Assembly: GCF_019084045.1 (NCBI RefSeq) | Contig: NZ_JAHRED010000006.1 | Coordinates: 186,001-250,000 of the forward strand | DNA length: 64,000 nt | From: Paeniglutamicibacter quisquiliarum | GTDB taxonomy: Bacteria > Actinomycetota > Actinomycetes > Actinomycetales > Micrococcaceae | Reading direction: 5' to 3' | Part shown: piece by piece, positions 26,610 through 34,860 of the stretch | Layout of the letters: every line of letters begins with the position of its first letter | How positions within the stretch are numbered: position 1 is the stretch's first letter | Program-made: the position numbers and the translations under genes | The notes under the pieces: generated by a model | What the model was told of the DNA's origin: nothing | The model's database searches: none | The model's input: only the letters and a program-made list of their open reading frames with translations

Positions 26610-28220
26610 CTAGGCGTGCGCGACGTCCACGAAGGAGAGCCCGGTGGTCGGCAGCGGGCGGAAGCCCGTCAGCGCGTCCGGGTTCCAGGCGGTCGGGAGC
26701 ATGCGGTGCAGGATCGGGTAGAGCGGAGCCTGCTCGGCGATCAGGTCAATGACCTGGTTCCAGACCTTCTGTGCTGCGACCGGGTCCGCGGCGCGCACCG
26801 CGGCGTCAAGCTGCTTCTGCACGGTCGCGTACTCCTTGGTCTGGTGCCAGCGGAAGCGGTCCTGCGGCCACACGGTGCCGCGGAACCACCAGGACAGCAG
26901 CAGGTCCAGGTCGTTGCCGAAGACCGAGGGGTCGCCCGGCGCGGCGACGACGCGGAAGGTGCCCGAGTCGACGTGGTCCGGGTACAGCGCACCGGACTGC
27001 ATGGACTTGAGCGTGACCTTGACGCCGGGAAGCTTGTTCCAGGATTCGATGATCACCGGGGCGGCGTCCTTGACCCAGGAGGTGTCGGTGGTCAGCAGCT
27101 CGAAGGAGAGCTCGGTGACCCCTGCCTCCTTGAGCAGGGACGCTGCCTTCTCCGGGTCGTAGGTGTAGACGGTGGAGGCGCGGTGGTAGCCCGGGTGGTT
27201 TTCCTGGACGAAGGAACTCGCGGCGGTGGCGTTGCCCAGCAGGGCGCGGTCGATGACGGTCTGGGTGTCCAGGCCGTAGTGCAGGGCCTGGCGGACCAGC
27301 TTGTTGTCGAAGGGCTTCTCGGCGCAGTTGAACATCAGGAAGAGCAGGCCGAAGGACTGCACGGACTCGACGGTGGCATTGGCCTTGAGCCGCTCGATGT
27401 CCAGGTAGGGGACGTCCTCGATGGCCTGGACGCGGCCTGACTCCACGGCGGTGACGCGGGCGGCTGCGTCCGAGAGCAGGAACCAGGTCATGCCCGGGGC
27501 CTTGGCGGCCATGGGGCCGTTATAGGACTCGAACTTCTCGAAGACGATCTTGTCGTCCTTGACCGCGGAAACGAGCTTGTAGGGTCCGGTGCCCACCGGG
27601 GCGGCGTCGAAGCCGGCCTGGTCGGCGGAGGCCAGCTTCTTGGGCACGATCTTGACGATGGAAATGCGTTCGGCGAAGAGCGGGAAGGCGTACTTCAGGG
27701 TGAAGGCGATCGTGTCGGTGCCCTTGGCGGCGACCTTGTCGATGAAGGGGATGAACTGGGCGAAGAGCGAGGCGTTCTTCTCATCGAGCACGCGCTCGAA
27801 GGAGTAGACGACGTCATCGACGGTGACCGGGTCCCCGTTGTGGAAGGTGGCCCCGGCGCGCAGCTTGATCTCGTATCCCAGCTCGCCGACCTTGACCGGT
27901 TCGGCCGCGGCGAGTGCCAGATAGCGTTCGCGGGTGGCCGGGTGCAGTTCGGTCAGGCCCTCGAAGATGTGCAGGTTCGCTGCCATCGGGGTGGCCCCGG
28001 AGGAGGTCATCGGGTCGAACCCGGTGGAGAGCGCGTAGGACATGCCGGCCTCGATCGGCTTGGTTCCGGCGGCCCCGGAGACGGCGGTGCCGGTCGAACC
28101 GCTCGGCCCGCAGGCCGACAGGGTCGCGGCGAAGGCGCCGGCGACGCCCATGGCCCCGGCCAGTTTGAGGAAATTGCGGCGGGAGCTGGCCATGTTCAAA
28201 ACTTCGTTGTGTAGCGTCAT
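26610..28220 (-). CDS. Sialic acid ABC transporter substrate-binding lipoprotein (SBP family 5)
   Basis: A 536-residue extracytoplasmic binding protein of the peptide/nickel class. The N terminus carries a Tat motif SRRNFLK (about 13-19), a hydrophobic helix and the lipobox LSAC with Cys37, so it is a Tat-exported lipoprotein. ATG 28220 is chosen because GAGGTGA lies 6 nt upstream; a second ATG at 28193 lacks a site. It is the first gene of the import operon. Substrate is inferred from the nan genes downstream. Confidence 0.9.
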   Translation of the reverse strand: MTLHNEVLNMASSRRNFLKLAGAMGVAGAFAATLSACGPSGSTGTAVSGAAGTKPIEAGMSYALSTGFDPMTSSGATPMAANLHIFEGLTELHPATRERYLALAAAEPVKVGELGYEIKLRAGATFHNGDPVTVDDVVYSFERVLDEKNASLFAQFIPFIDKVAAKGTDTIAFTLKYAFPLFAERISIVKIVPKKLASADQAGFDAAPVGTGPYKLVSAVKDDKIVFEKFESYNGPMAAKAPGMTWFLLSDAAARVTAVESGRVQAIEDVPYLDIERLKANATVESVQSFGLLFLMFNCAEKPFDNKLVRQALHYGLDTQTVIDRALLGNATAASSFVQENHPGYHRASTVYTYDPEKAASLLKEAGVTELSFELLTTDTSWVKDAAPVIIESWNKLPGVKVTLKSMQSGALYPDHVDSGTFRVVAAPGDPSVFGNDLDLLLSWWFRGTVWPQDRFRWHQTKEYATVQKQLDAAVRAADPVAAQKVWNQVIDLIAEQAPLYPILHRMLPTAWNPDALTGFRPLPTTGLSFVDVAHA

Positions 28221-28260
28221 GGTGGGTCACCTCGGGTGGGATGTGGACGGTTATCGGATG

Positions 28261-28272
28261 TAGGATGTCCTA
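28261..28272. promoter_or_regulatory. Candidate NanR-type operator (importer operon)
   Basis: TAGGATGTCCTA is an inverted repeat (TAGGA-TG-TCCTA). It starts about 6 nt into the predicted importer transcript. Its core GGATGTCCTA recurs at 31973-31982 at the start of the secreted sialidase transcript. The adjacent divergent FadR-type gene is the natural candidate regulator. Confidence 0.6.
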
Positions 28273-28284
28273 TGCCTGAAGTAC

Positions 28285-28313
28285 AATGTATGCGAAGTCA
28301 CATTGAACGTCAA
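28285..28313 (-). promoter_or_regulatory. Importer operon promoter with Crp/GlxR-like site
   Basis: On the minus strand TTGACG (28313-28308), a 17-nt spacer and TACATT (28290-28285) form a strong promoter. Inside the spacer, the + strand reads TGTAT-N6-TCACA (28287-28302), an 8/10 match to the TGTGA-N6-TCACA site of Crp/GlxR proteins. Binding there would be expected to affect polymerase directly. Confidence 0.65.
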
Positions 28314-28372
28314 CCACGGACCCGCACCCGGCGGGACCCGCAGGCACGAAGCGGCAGAAGGAAGGGAAACCG

Positions 28373-29104
28373 ATGAGCGCAGCACAGCCATCCGCCCGGC
28401 GGATCAGGGCCAATGCGGCCGACCGGCTGCAGGCCCTGCAGCAGGAAATCATGGAGCTGATCCTCGAACGCGGGCTGGTACCTGGTGATCCGCTGCCCAC
28501 CGAGCACGAACTTGTCGAGGTGCTCGGCGTGGGGCGCAACACCGTGCGCGAGTCGCTCAAGGTGCTCCAGGCGCTGGGCATCGTGGACGTGCGCCACGGC
28601 TACGGCATGTTCGTGGCCACCAAGCAGCTCGGCGCGCTCGCCGCAACCCTCGAATTCCACTCCCGGCTCTCGCTGAGCACCAGTGGCCACGAGGCCCTCG
28701 AGCTCGTCGAGGTCCGCCAGGCGCTCGAGGCGGGGCTGATCGGCGCGGCCATCGACGCGATGACGGCGCCCGCCTTGGAACGCGTCCGTGCCGCGGTGGA
28801 GGACATGGAGGCCCGGGCCGAGGCCGGCCAGCCGCTGAGCGAGGCCGACGAGCAGTTCCACCGCGGATTGTTCGAGCCGCTGGAAAACGGGATGCTCACC
28901 AACCTGCTGGGGGTCTTTTGGTCGGCCTACTCGAAGCTGCACGAGCAGATGGACCCGGCCGACGACCTGCTGGTCGAGACGGCCCGCAACCACCGGGACA
29001 TCTACGAGGCCGTGGCGTCCGGCGACAAGGCCACCGCCGCGCGGCTGATGGCCGGGCACTTTGACGGGATCCGCGGGCTGATCCGCACCACCGTCGGCGG
29101 CTAG
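28373..29104 (+). CDS. FadR-subfamily GntR regulator, probable sialic acid repressor
   Basis: A 243-residue regulator with an N-terminal winged helix (about 15-80: ELVEVLGVGRNTVRESLKVL) and an all-helical FCD effector domain (about 95-235). The FCD ligand residues include EVRQALE, DEQFHR and NHRDIYEAV with the metal-binding Asp/His set. GAAGGAAGGGAAACC precedes the ATG. It is divergent from the sialic acid import operon, so it is probably the NanR-type repressor of this locus. Confidence 0.88.
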   Translation: MSAAQPSARRIRANAADRLQALQQEIMELILERGLVPGDPLPTEHELVEVLGVGRNTVRESLKVLQALGIVDVRHGYGMFVATKQLGALAATLEFHSRLSLSTSGHEALELVEVRQALEAGLIGAAIDAMTAPALERVRAAVEDMEARAEAGQPLSEADEQFHRGLFEPLENGMLTNLLGVFWSAYSKLHEQMDPADDLLVETARNHRDIYEAVASGDKATAARLMAGHFDGIRGLIRTTVGG

Positions 29105-29107
29105 GTC

Positions 29108-29131
29108 CCCGGCCCCGGTCAGGGGGCCGGG
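29108..29131. terminator. GC hairpin between convergent regulator and nagA
   Basis: CCCGGCCCC (29108-29116) pairs with GGGGCCGGG (29123-29131) in the 32-nt gap between two convergent genes. There is no U-tract, so termination is only likely from position. Confidence 0.5.
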
Positions 29132-29136
29132 CGGGA

Positions 29137-30273
29137 TCAGCCAAGCGCGAAGGCGCGCCGCAGCGATCCGTCCGCACCCAGGAGCACGGGTGCCGGCGCG
29201 CCCGGCTCCAGCGTTCCGGCGCCACGGCCCAGGCCCAGCGCCCGCGCCGGGTCACTCGTCGCGGCCCGGATCGCCTCCCCGAGCGGGACCCCGGCCGCAA
29301 CGGCCCGGCGCACCGCGGCGTCCATGGTGAGGGTGCTGCCGGCGATGGAGCCGCCCGCGGCGAGCCTGGCCACCGAATCGCGCACCTCCACGGCGAGTTC
29401 GCCCAACTGGTAGCTGCCGTCGCCGAACCCCGCGGCGGCCATCGCGTCGGTCACCAGGGCCACCCGTCCCGGCGCCTGGGTGAAGAGCAACCGGATGAGC
29501 GGGTCGTGGACGTGCACGCCGTCGGCGATGAGTTCCAGGACCACCCGCCCGTCGTCGAGGGCCGCGGCAATCGGGCCGGGGTTGCGGTGGTGCAGCCCCG
29601 GCATGGCATTGAACGCGTGGGTGAGCAGCGAGGCCCCGGCGTCGAAGGCCGCCCGGGCGGTGGCGTAGTCGGCCTCGGTGTGGCCGACCGCCACCCGCAC
29701 GCCGTGTTCGACCAGGAAGCGCGTGGCCGCCAGGCCGGGATCCGGTTCCGGGGCGAGCGTCACCTGCACGATGGCGCCGCCGGCGGCCTCCAGCAGCGGT
29801 TCGAGCACCGCCACCGAGGGCGCCAGCAAGTGGTCGGGGTGGTGGGCCCCGCGCTGCCCGGGCGCCAGGCACGGGCCTTCCAGGTGGATGCCGGCGATCC
29901 GGCCCTCCGCGGTGGCGGCGGCCAGGCGGGCCACCGCCCGGCGCAGCTCGGGCAGGGGATTGGTCACCAGCGAGGCGACGAGGGTCCCGGTGCCGTGGCC
30001 GCGGTGCGTGGACAGGACTGTGTCCAGGCCCCCGGGGTCCTCGAAGGCCGCGCCGCCGCCGCCGTGGCAGTGGATGTCCACGAAGCCCGGGGCCAGCAGG
30101 TCCCCTCCGGCATCCAGCACCTCGGTTCCCGGGGGCACCCGCTGGGTCCAGCCCGGGCCTGTGCGCAGTTCCACCAACGAGCCCTCCTCGACGAGCGCCC
30201 ATCCGGACGGATCTGGTGATGCAGCGGATCCGCTCCCGGCGAGAATTGCGGAATGGATGAGGACGCGGTTCAT
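29137..30273 (-). CDS. nagA: N-acetylglucosamine-6-phosphate deacetylase
   Basis: Deacetylates GlcNAc-6-P to GlcN-6-P. 378 residues, amidohydrolase fold. Metal and active-site motifs: DIHCHGG (HxH at 68/70), GIHLEGPCLAPGQRGAHH, VGHTEADY, LTHAFNAMP, ADGVHVHD and the catalytic Asp in VTDAM. ATG 30273 (MNRVLIHSAI) with GGAG 6 nt upstream is the start. The frame stays open far upstream through the gntR gene, but that part is not coding. It acts on the product of NanE. Confidence 0.95.
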   Translation of the reverse strand: MNRVLIHSAILAGSGSAASPDPSGWALVEEGSLVELRTGPGWTQRVPPGTEVLDAGGDLLAPGFVDIHCHGGGGAAFEDPGGLDTVLSTHRGHGTGTLVASLVTNPLPELRRAVARLAAATAEGRIAGIHLEGPCLAPGQRGAHHPDHLLAPSVAVLEPLLEAAGGAIVQVTLAPEPDPGLAATRFLVEHGVRVAVGHTEADYATARAAFDAGASLLTHAFNAMPGLHHRNPGPIAAALDDGRVVLELIADGVHVHDPLIRLLFTQAPGRVALVTDAMAAAGFGDGSYQLGELAVEVRDSVARLAAGGSIAGSTLTMDAAVRRAVAAGVPLGEAIRAATSDPARALGLGRGAGTLEPGAPAPVLLGADGSLRRAFALG

Positions 30274-30325
30274 TGGTGCTCCGGTTCGAGGTCGGGGACA
30301 GCGTGTGGTGTCGGTGCGAACGCGC

Positions 30326-31060
30326 TCAGGAGGGATCCCGTTCCACGGCGGTTTCGTAGCCGTAACGGTCCCCGCGGTAAAGCGTCTCGGTGGCCTCGAT
30401 AGCCCGTCCTCGATCGGTGAAGCCGACCCGGTCCACCCGCAGGGCCGCGGCGCCAACCGGTTGGTCGAGCAGGTGCGCCTCGGTGGCCGTGAGATTGGTG
30501 GCGGTGATGGTCTGGCTGGCCCGCATGATGCGCTGGCCATGTTCAGCCAGCTGCGTATCCAGCGAGCCTTCAGGATCGGGAAGTCCGTCGCCAAAGAGGC
30601 CCGGAAGCAGGCGGGCGGTTTCCAGGGCCATGGGCGCCTGGTCCGCCAGGCGGAGCCTGCGCAGCAGCAGGACGCCGGAGCCCTCGGCCACGCCCAGGGC
30701 GCGGGCGGTGTCGGCGGGGCAGGGCTCGATCCTGCAGTCCAGCGTGCGGGAGGAGGCCCGGAGACCGCGCTCGGCCATGTCCTGGCTGAATCCGGTGAGC
30801 CGCGGGCCCTTGCGGATCTGCGCGGGGTCCGCGACGTAGGTTCCCGAGCCCTGCACGTTGAAGACCAGGCCGGCGGCGGCCAGCCGGGCGATGGCCCGGC
30901 GCACGGTGTCGCGGCTGACGCCGAAGCCGGCCTGCAGCTCCCGCTCCGTCGGCAACGGATCGCCGATGGCCAGCGTCGTGCGGATCTGTTCGGCCAGGGC
31001 GTTGGCCAGGGCCACGTACTTGGGGGAACCGGTCCGAACCAATTCGCGTGATATCTCCAT
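30326..31060 (-). CDS. GntR regulator, HutC/DasR subfamily
   Basis: A 244-residue regulator with a winged-helix domain (about 10-78: ELQAGFGVSRDTVRRAIARL) and a UTRA effector domain (about 95-235). The subfamily includes DasR and NagR, which sense GlcN-6-P or GlcNAc-6-P. It lies upstream of nagA and divergent from nagB, so control of amino-sugar catabolism is likely. TATACT sits 7 nt before the ATG, so the transcript may be leaderless. Confidence 0.88.
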   Translation of the reverse strand: MEISRELVRTGSPKYVALANALAEQIRTTLAIGDPLPTERELQAGFGVSRDTVRRAIARLAAAGLVFNVQGSGTYVADPAQIRKGPRLTGFSQDMAERGLRASSRTLDCRIEPCPADTARALGVAEGSGVLLLRRLRLADQAPMALETARLLPGLFGDGLPDPEGSLDTQLAEHGQRIMRASQTITATNLTATEAHLLDQPVGAAALRVDRVGFTDRGRAIEATETLYRGDRYGYETAVERDPS

Positions 31061-31067
31061 GTTTCCG

Positions 31068-31126
31068 AGTATATCCCGCTGAATATTGATATTGGTACGG
31101 ACAAATCATCGAATAGTGGGTACTCT
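31068..31126. promoter_or_regulatory. Divergent gntR/nagB promoter region with dre-like site and palindrome
   Basis: For gntR (minus) the -10 is TATACT (31073-31068). For nagB (+) CGGACA (31098-31103), a 17-nt spacer and TACTCT (31121-31126) are candidates. Between them lie the palindrome AATATTGATATT (31082-31093) and ATTGGTACGGACAAAT (31091-31106), a 10/16 match to the DasR dre consensus. Either could be the operator of the adjacent GntR protein. Confidence 0.5.
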
Positions 31127-31132
31127 GGGCAG

Positions 31133-31921
31133 GTGGAAATCATCGTGCTCTCAGACCCGGCGGCCGTGGGCCGCCACGCCGCCCGCCTCATCGCCGACAC
31201 CCTGGCCAGGCGGCGGGACCCCGTGCTTGGCGTGGCCACCGGCTCCAGCCCGCTCGGCACCTACGCGGCGCTAGCGGTCCTGGCGCGCGAGGGGCTTGAC
31301 CTCTCGCGAACCACCGCCTTTGCCCTGGACGAGTACGTGGGGCTGGATCCCGCGCACCCCGAGGCCTACCACTCCGTCATCGACCGCGAGGTCACCCTCC
31401 CGCTGGGACTTGACCCGCGCAAGGTGCACGTCCCGCACGGCGCGGCCGCCGACCTGCCCGCGGCCTGCGCCGAGTACGAGGCGGCGATCGAGGCGGCCGG
31501 GGGCATCGACGTGCAGCTGCTGGGGATCGGGGCCAACGGGCACATCGGCTTCAACGAGCCCGGCTCGTCGCTGGGCAGCCGCACCCGCGTCAAGACCCTG
31601 GCCCCGCGCACCCGGCGCGACAACGCGCGGTTCTTCGGGGGAGACGTCGAGGCGGTTCCGTTGCATTGCCTGACCCAGGGCATTGGCACCATCCTGCGCG
31701 CCCGCTCGGTGCTGCTGGTGGCCACCGGCGAGTCCAAGGCGGCCGCGGTGGCGGCCATGGCGGAAGGGCCGCTGGGCGCCTTCTGCCCCGCGAGCGCGCT
31801 GCAGCTCCATGAGCGGGCGACGGTGGTCCTGGACGAGGCCGCGGCCTCGCTGCTTGCCGACCGCGAATACTACGACTTCGCCCGGGACAACGCGCCCGGG
31901 GGTGCCCCGAAGCGGGATTGA
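31133..31921 (+). CDS. nagB: Glucosamine-6-phosphate deaminase
   Basis: Converts GlcN-6-P to fructose-6-P and ammonia, feeding glycolysis. 262 residues. The substrate loop ATGSSPLGTY is near 36-45, the catalytic Asp is in ALDEYVGL (about 67), and GIGANGHIGFNEPGS (about 132-146) carries the active-site Asn/His. GTG 31133 has no clear ribosome binding site and a -10 6 nt away, so a leaderless mRNA is likely. It completes the route from sialic acid. Confidence 0.96.
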   Translation: MEIIVLSDPAAVGRHAARLIADTLARRRDPVLGVATGSSPLGTYAALAVLAREGLDLSRTTAFALDEYVGLDPAHPEAYHSVIDREVTLPLGLDPRKVHVPHGAAADLPAACAEYEAAIEAAGGIDVQLLGIGANGHIGFNEPGSSLGSRTRVKTLAPRTRRDNARFFGGDVEAVPLHCLTQGIGTILRARSVLLVATGESKAAAVAAMAEGPLGAFCPASALQLHERATVVLDEAAASLLADREYYDFARDNAPGGAPKRD

Positions 31922-31936
31922 GGCGATGCGCGACGC

Positions 31937-31982
31937 TTGACAGATGTGGGCGATGTCACGTATCCATAGATCGGATGTCCTA
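31937..31982 (+). promoter_or_regulatory. Promoter and operators of secreted sialidase gene
   Basis: TTGACA (31937-31942), an 18-nt spacer and TATCCA (31961-31966). The spacer holds TGTGG-N6-TCACG (31945-31960), an 8/10 match to the Crp/GlxR consensus. GGATGTCCTA (31973-31982) lies at the predicted start of transcription. The same two sites occur in the same order in the importer promoter. Confidence 0.65.
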
Positions 31983-32036
31983 CCTCTTTGCTCGACCTCA
32001 CCGACCCTCCCAAGCCGGAAAGGCACTTCCCAAGAG

Positions 32037-34673
32037 ATGACCGATCACCCGAAACCCCGACTTTCACGCGCGGCCCGCCCCCTGGCCACGGCGGCGCTCC
32101 TGGCCCTGTTGGCCCCCGTCGCCCTGGCCGGATCCGCGGGCGCCGCCCTGTCGGCACCCGGCACCGACCCCTTCGCCGCCCCGGGCACCTACACCGAGGC
32201 GAACCTCGCCGCCGACCGCACAAGCGAAAACTACTTCTACCGCATTCCCGCCCTCGCCCACCTGGGCAACGGCGTGGTGCTCGCCTCCTGGGACGCCCGC
32301 CCGAATTCCGCCGCCGACGCGCCCAATGCCAACAGCATCGTGATGCGCCGCAGCACCGACAACGGCAAGACCTTCGGGGAGATGACCACCATCGCCGCCG
32401 GCCACCTGGGCGACGCCGAGACCCCGAAGTACGGCTACAGCGACCCCAGCTTCGTGGTCGATGCACAAACCAACACCGTCTTTGCCTTCTTTGTCTATTC
32501 CAAGGACCAGGGATTCCACGGCAGCACCTTCGGGAACGACGACGCCGACCGCAACGTCATCAGCGCCGCGGTGGTTTCCTCGGGCGACGGCGGGGTGAGC
32601 TGGAGCGAACCGCGCCTGATCACCGACGTGGCCAAGCCCGGCGCCGACGCCACCCCGGAACCGGGCGACGTGAAGTCCACCTTCGCCACCTCCGGGGCAG
32701 GCATCCAGCTGCGCTACGGGGCCCACGCCGGGCGGCTGGTGCAGCAGTACGCCGGCCGGGTCATGCAGGCCGACGGCAGCACGCCGATCCAGGCCTACTC
32801 CGTATATTCGGACGACCACGGCCAGACCTGGGAGCGCGGGGAATTCATCGGCACCGGGATGGACGAGAACAAGGTCGTCGAGCTCTCCGACGGACGGGTG
32901 ATGCTCAACTCCCGCGACTCGAACAACGGGGGATTGCGCAAGGTGGCGATCTCCAGCGACGGCGGACACAGCTACTCGCCGGTTCAAGCCGACACCGAGC
33001 TCGTGGACCCGACCAACAACGCCCACGTGACCCGGATGTTCCCCGAAGCCGCCGAGGGCAGCGCGGAGGCGAAGATGCTGCTCTACACCGGCGCCAACCA
33101 CCCCACCGAGCGCCGCAACGTCTCGGCCCGGGTCTCCTGCGACGACGGGGAAAGCTGGCCCGGGCTGCGCACCATCCGCTCCGGCTTCTCCGCCTACTCG
33201 GTGGCCACCGCGCTGGACGACGGGCTCTACGGGGTCTTCTACGAGGGCAGCTACACCAACGACCTCCCCTTGGCCACGTTCGACCAAGACTGGCTCAATG
33301 TGGCCTGCGCCCCGCTGTCAGCTGCGCCGCTGGCACTGGACGCCGGAGGCAGTGCCGAGGCATCCGTGCGCATCGCCAACCAGGAAGCCACCGCGCTCTC
33401 GGGCACGCTGACACTCACCGGCCCGGACGGATGGGACCTGGGCACCGCCGACCTCGCCCCGCTGGCCGCCGGCGCCGAAGCCACCCTCCGGCTCCCGGTC
33501 ACCGCCCCGGCCACGGCCAACGGAACCGTGAAACTGCAGGCCCGCTTCACCGCCGCCGACGGCCGCACCTCGCACGGCACGCTGGCCGTCGCGGTCAAGG
33601 GGCAGGAAATCGTCTCGCTCGAGGTCTCGGGCAAGCGCACCGACGGGGTCCGCGACCTCGCCGCGGCTCCCTACGCGGCCGGAGAGAAACTTCCCTACTC
33701 CTTCCACGTCGCCAACACCGGCAACACCACCACCTGGGTGGTGCCGACCGAAGGCAACTTCACCCCGCTGGTTGCCGCACCGGTGGGCCAGAGCAGCCCG
33801 GCGGGCAACTGCCGCTACTCGTCGCTCGCCGCCGGCGCCTCCTACGACTGCGCCACGCCCAGGCACACGGTGACGGAGGCGGAGGTGGCCGACGGCTTCT
33901 TCGTCCCCGCCAGCACCTGGACCGCCGGGCGGATCCCGGACTACGCCACGGTCGTCAAAAAGTATTCCGTCGACGGCGGCGAGGTCGACCTGCTGGTGCG
34001 CGCCCCCGGCCTGGCGACAAGCGCCTCCGCGGGAACCTTCACCGACGAGGACGGCAACGGCCATGCCTCCGCGGGGGACACGGTGAGGCACCCGGCGGTC
34101 CTGTCCAACACCGGCAACGTCAGGCTGACCGGGATCCGCGCCGGGGACCAGGCGCTCGCCGGCGCACTCGCCCCCGGGGCCACCCTCGAGACCGAGCTCG
34201 TCCACGAGCTCACGGCGCAGGAGGCCCTCAGTGGCCAACTGGCCGAACGCACCGTGCAACTGGCGGCGTCCAACGGCAATAGGCAGGCCACTGCGCAGCT
34301 CGCGCTGGGCCCGGTGCAGCTGCCCCTGGACCCCGAAGCCTGGGAACCCACCGACGTGGAGACCCAGGTCCCGGCCACCAGCAGGCTGTCCCTGGCGCCC
34401 GAGGCCGGCGCCGCGCGCTGGGACGGGGACTTCTCCGTGGTGATGGAGCTGCCGCGCGGGACCAATGCAAGTGTCTTCCGTCTCTTTGAGGACGGCCGTC
34501 TGATCCACGGCCAGCAGCTGAAGGCCGACAGCCCGCGTTCCCAACGCGCCGTGGTCGGGCTCACCGGGAGGGCGGACGGAAACCGCCGCTACACCGCCGA
34601 ACTCCAGAACGCGGCCGGCACCTCCACCTCCCTTCCGCTGCGGGTCACCGTGGATTCCGGGCGGGCCGGCTAG
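32037..34673 (+). CDS. nanH: Secreted multidomain exo-alpha-sialidase
   Basis: An 878-residue secreted sialidase. ATG 32037 (MTDHPKPRLS) gives a Sec-type signal peptide with hydrophobic core about 17-36 and likely cleavage near AGAALSA. The six-bladed catalytic domain (about 55-425) has YRIP (68-71), the Asp-boxes STDNGKTF, SGDGGVSW, SDDHGQTW and SSDGGHSY, and SAYSVATALDDGLYGVFYEG. Two or more beta-sandwich modules follow: a NEW3-like one at ~425-520, then further domains to the end, which may bind substrate. No sorting signal or membrane anchor is visible. Confidence 0.92.
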   Translation: MTDHPKPRLSRAARPLATAALLALLAPVALAGSAGAALSAPGTDPFAAPGTYTEANLAADRTSENYFYRIPALAHLGNGVVLASWDARPNSAADAPNANSIVMRRSTDNGKTFGEMTTIAAGHLGDAETPKYGYSDPSFVVDAQTNTVFAFFVYSKDQGFHGSTFGNDDADRNVISAAVVSSGDGGVSWSEPRLITDVAKPGADATPEPGDVKSTFATSGAGIQLRYGAHAGRLVQQYAGRVMQADGSTPIQAYSVYSDDHGQTWERGEFIGTGMDENKVVELSDGRVMLNSRDSNNGGLRKVAISSDGGHSYSPVQADTELVDPTNNAHVTRMFPEAAEGSAEAKMLLYTGANHPTERRNVSARVSCDDGESWPGLRTIRSGFSAYSVATALDDGLYGVFYEGSYTNDLPLATFDQDWLNVACAPLSAAPLALDAGGSAEASVRIANQEATALSGTLTLTGPDGWDLGTADLAPLAAGAEATLRLPVTAPATANGTVKLQARFTAADGRTSHGTLAVAVKGQEIVSLEVSGKRTDGVRDLAAAPYAAGEKLPYSFHVANTGNTTTWVVPTEGNFTPLVAAPVGQSSPAGNCRYSSLAAGASYDCATPRHTVTEAEVADGFFVPASTWTAGRIPDYATVVKKYSVDGGEVDLLVRAPGLATSASAGTFTDEDGNGHASAGDTVRHPAVLSNTGNVRLTGIRAGDQALAGALAPGATLETELVHELTAQEALSGQLAERTVQLAASNGNRQATAQLALGPVQLPLDPEAWEPTDVETQVPATSRLSLAPEAGAARWDGDFSVVMELPRGTNASVFRLFEDGRLIHGQQLKADSPRSQRAVVGLTGRADGNRRYTAELQNAAGTSTSLPLRVTVDSGRAG

Positions 34674-34675
34674 TT

Positions 34676-34739
34676 CCGGCACCCCGTGCCGGGGACCGGG
34701 TGCAGGGGACCTGCGGCCATCAGGTCGCGGGGCCCCTGC
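34676..34739 (+). terminator. Tandem GC hairpins after secreted sialidase
   Basis: CCGGCAC with GTGCCGG (34676-34692) and GCAGGGG with CCCCTGC (34702-34739, inner CCTG/CAGG). No U-tract follows. Position directly after the stop suggests a termination region. Confidence 0.5.
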
Positions 34740-34846
34740 GCCGGGCCGTCCCCGGGCATGGGGCTTGGCTTCGGGCCCGTCCGGAGCCGTGGGCAGCCCA
34801 AAGGGTGCCCCGTGGAGAAATACCGGGGAATGATCCGGGAGCGGGT

Positions 34847-34852
34847 TATGAT
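34847..34852 (+). promoter_or_regulatory. -10 of leaderless glmM promoter
   Basis: TATGAT is a near-perfect -10 whose last base is 9 nt before the A of the glmM ATG. No ribosome binding site lies between, so transcription probably starts at or next to the ATG. The -35 region is weak. Confidence 0.55.
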
Positions 34853-34860
34853 GAGTCGCG

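Noticed and set aside
30274-31260. Long upstream extension of nagA through the gntR gene
   Set aside because: The minus-strand frame is open, but its sequence is Arg/Pro-rich shadow coding. The real GntR protein occupies another frame, and NagA starts at 30273.
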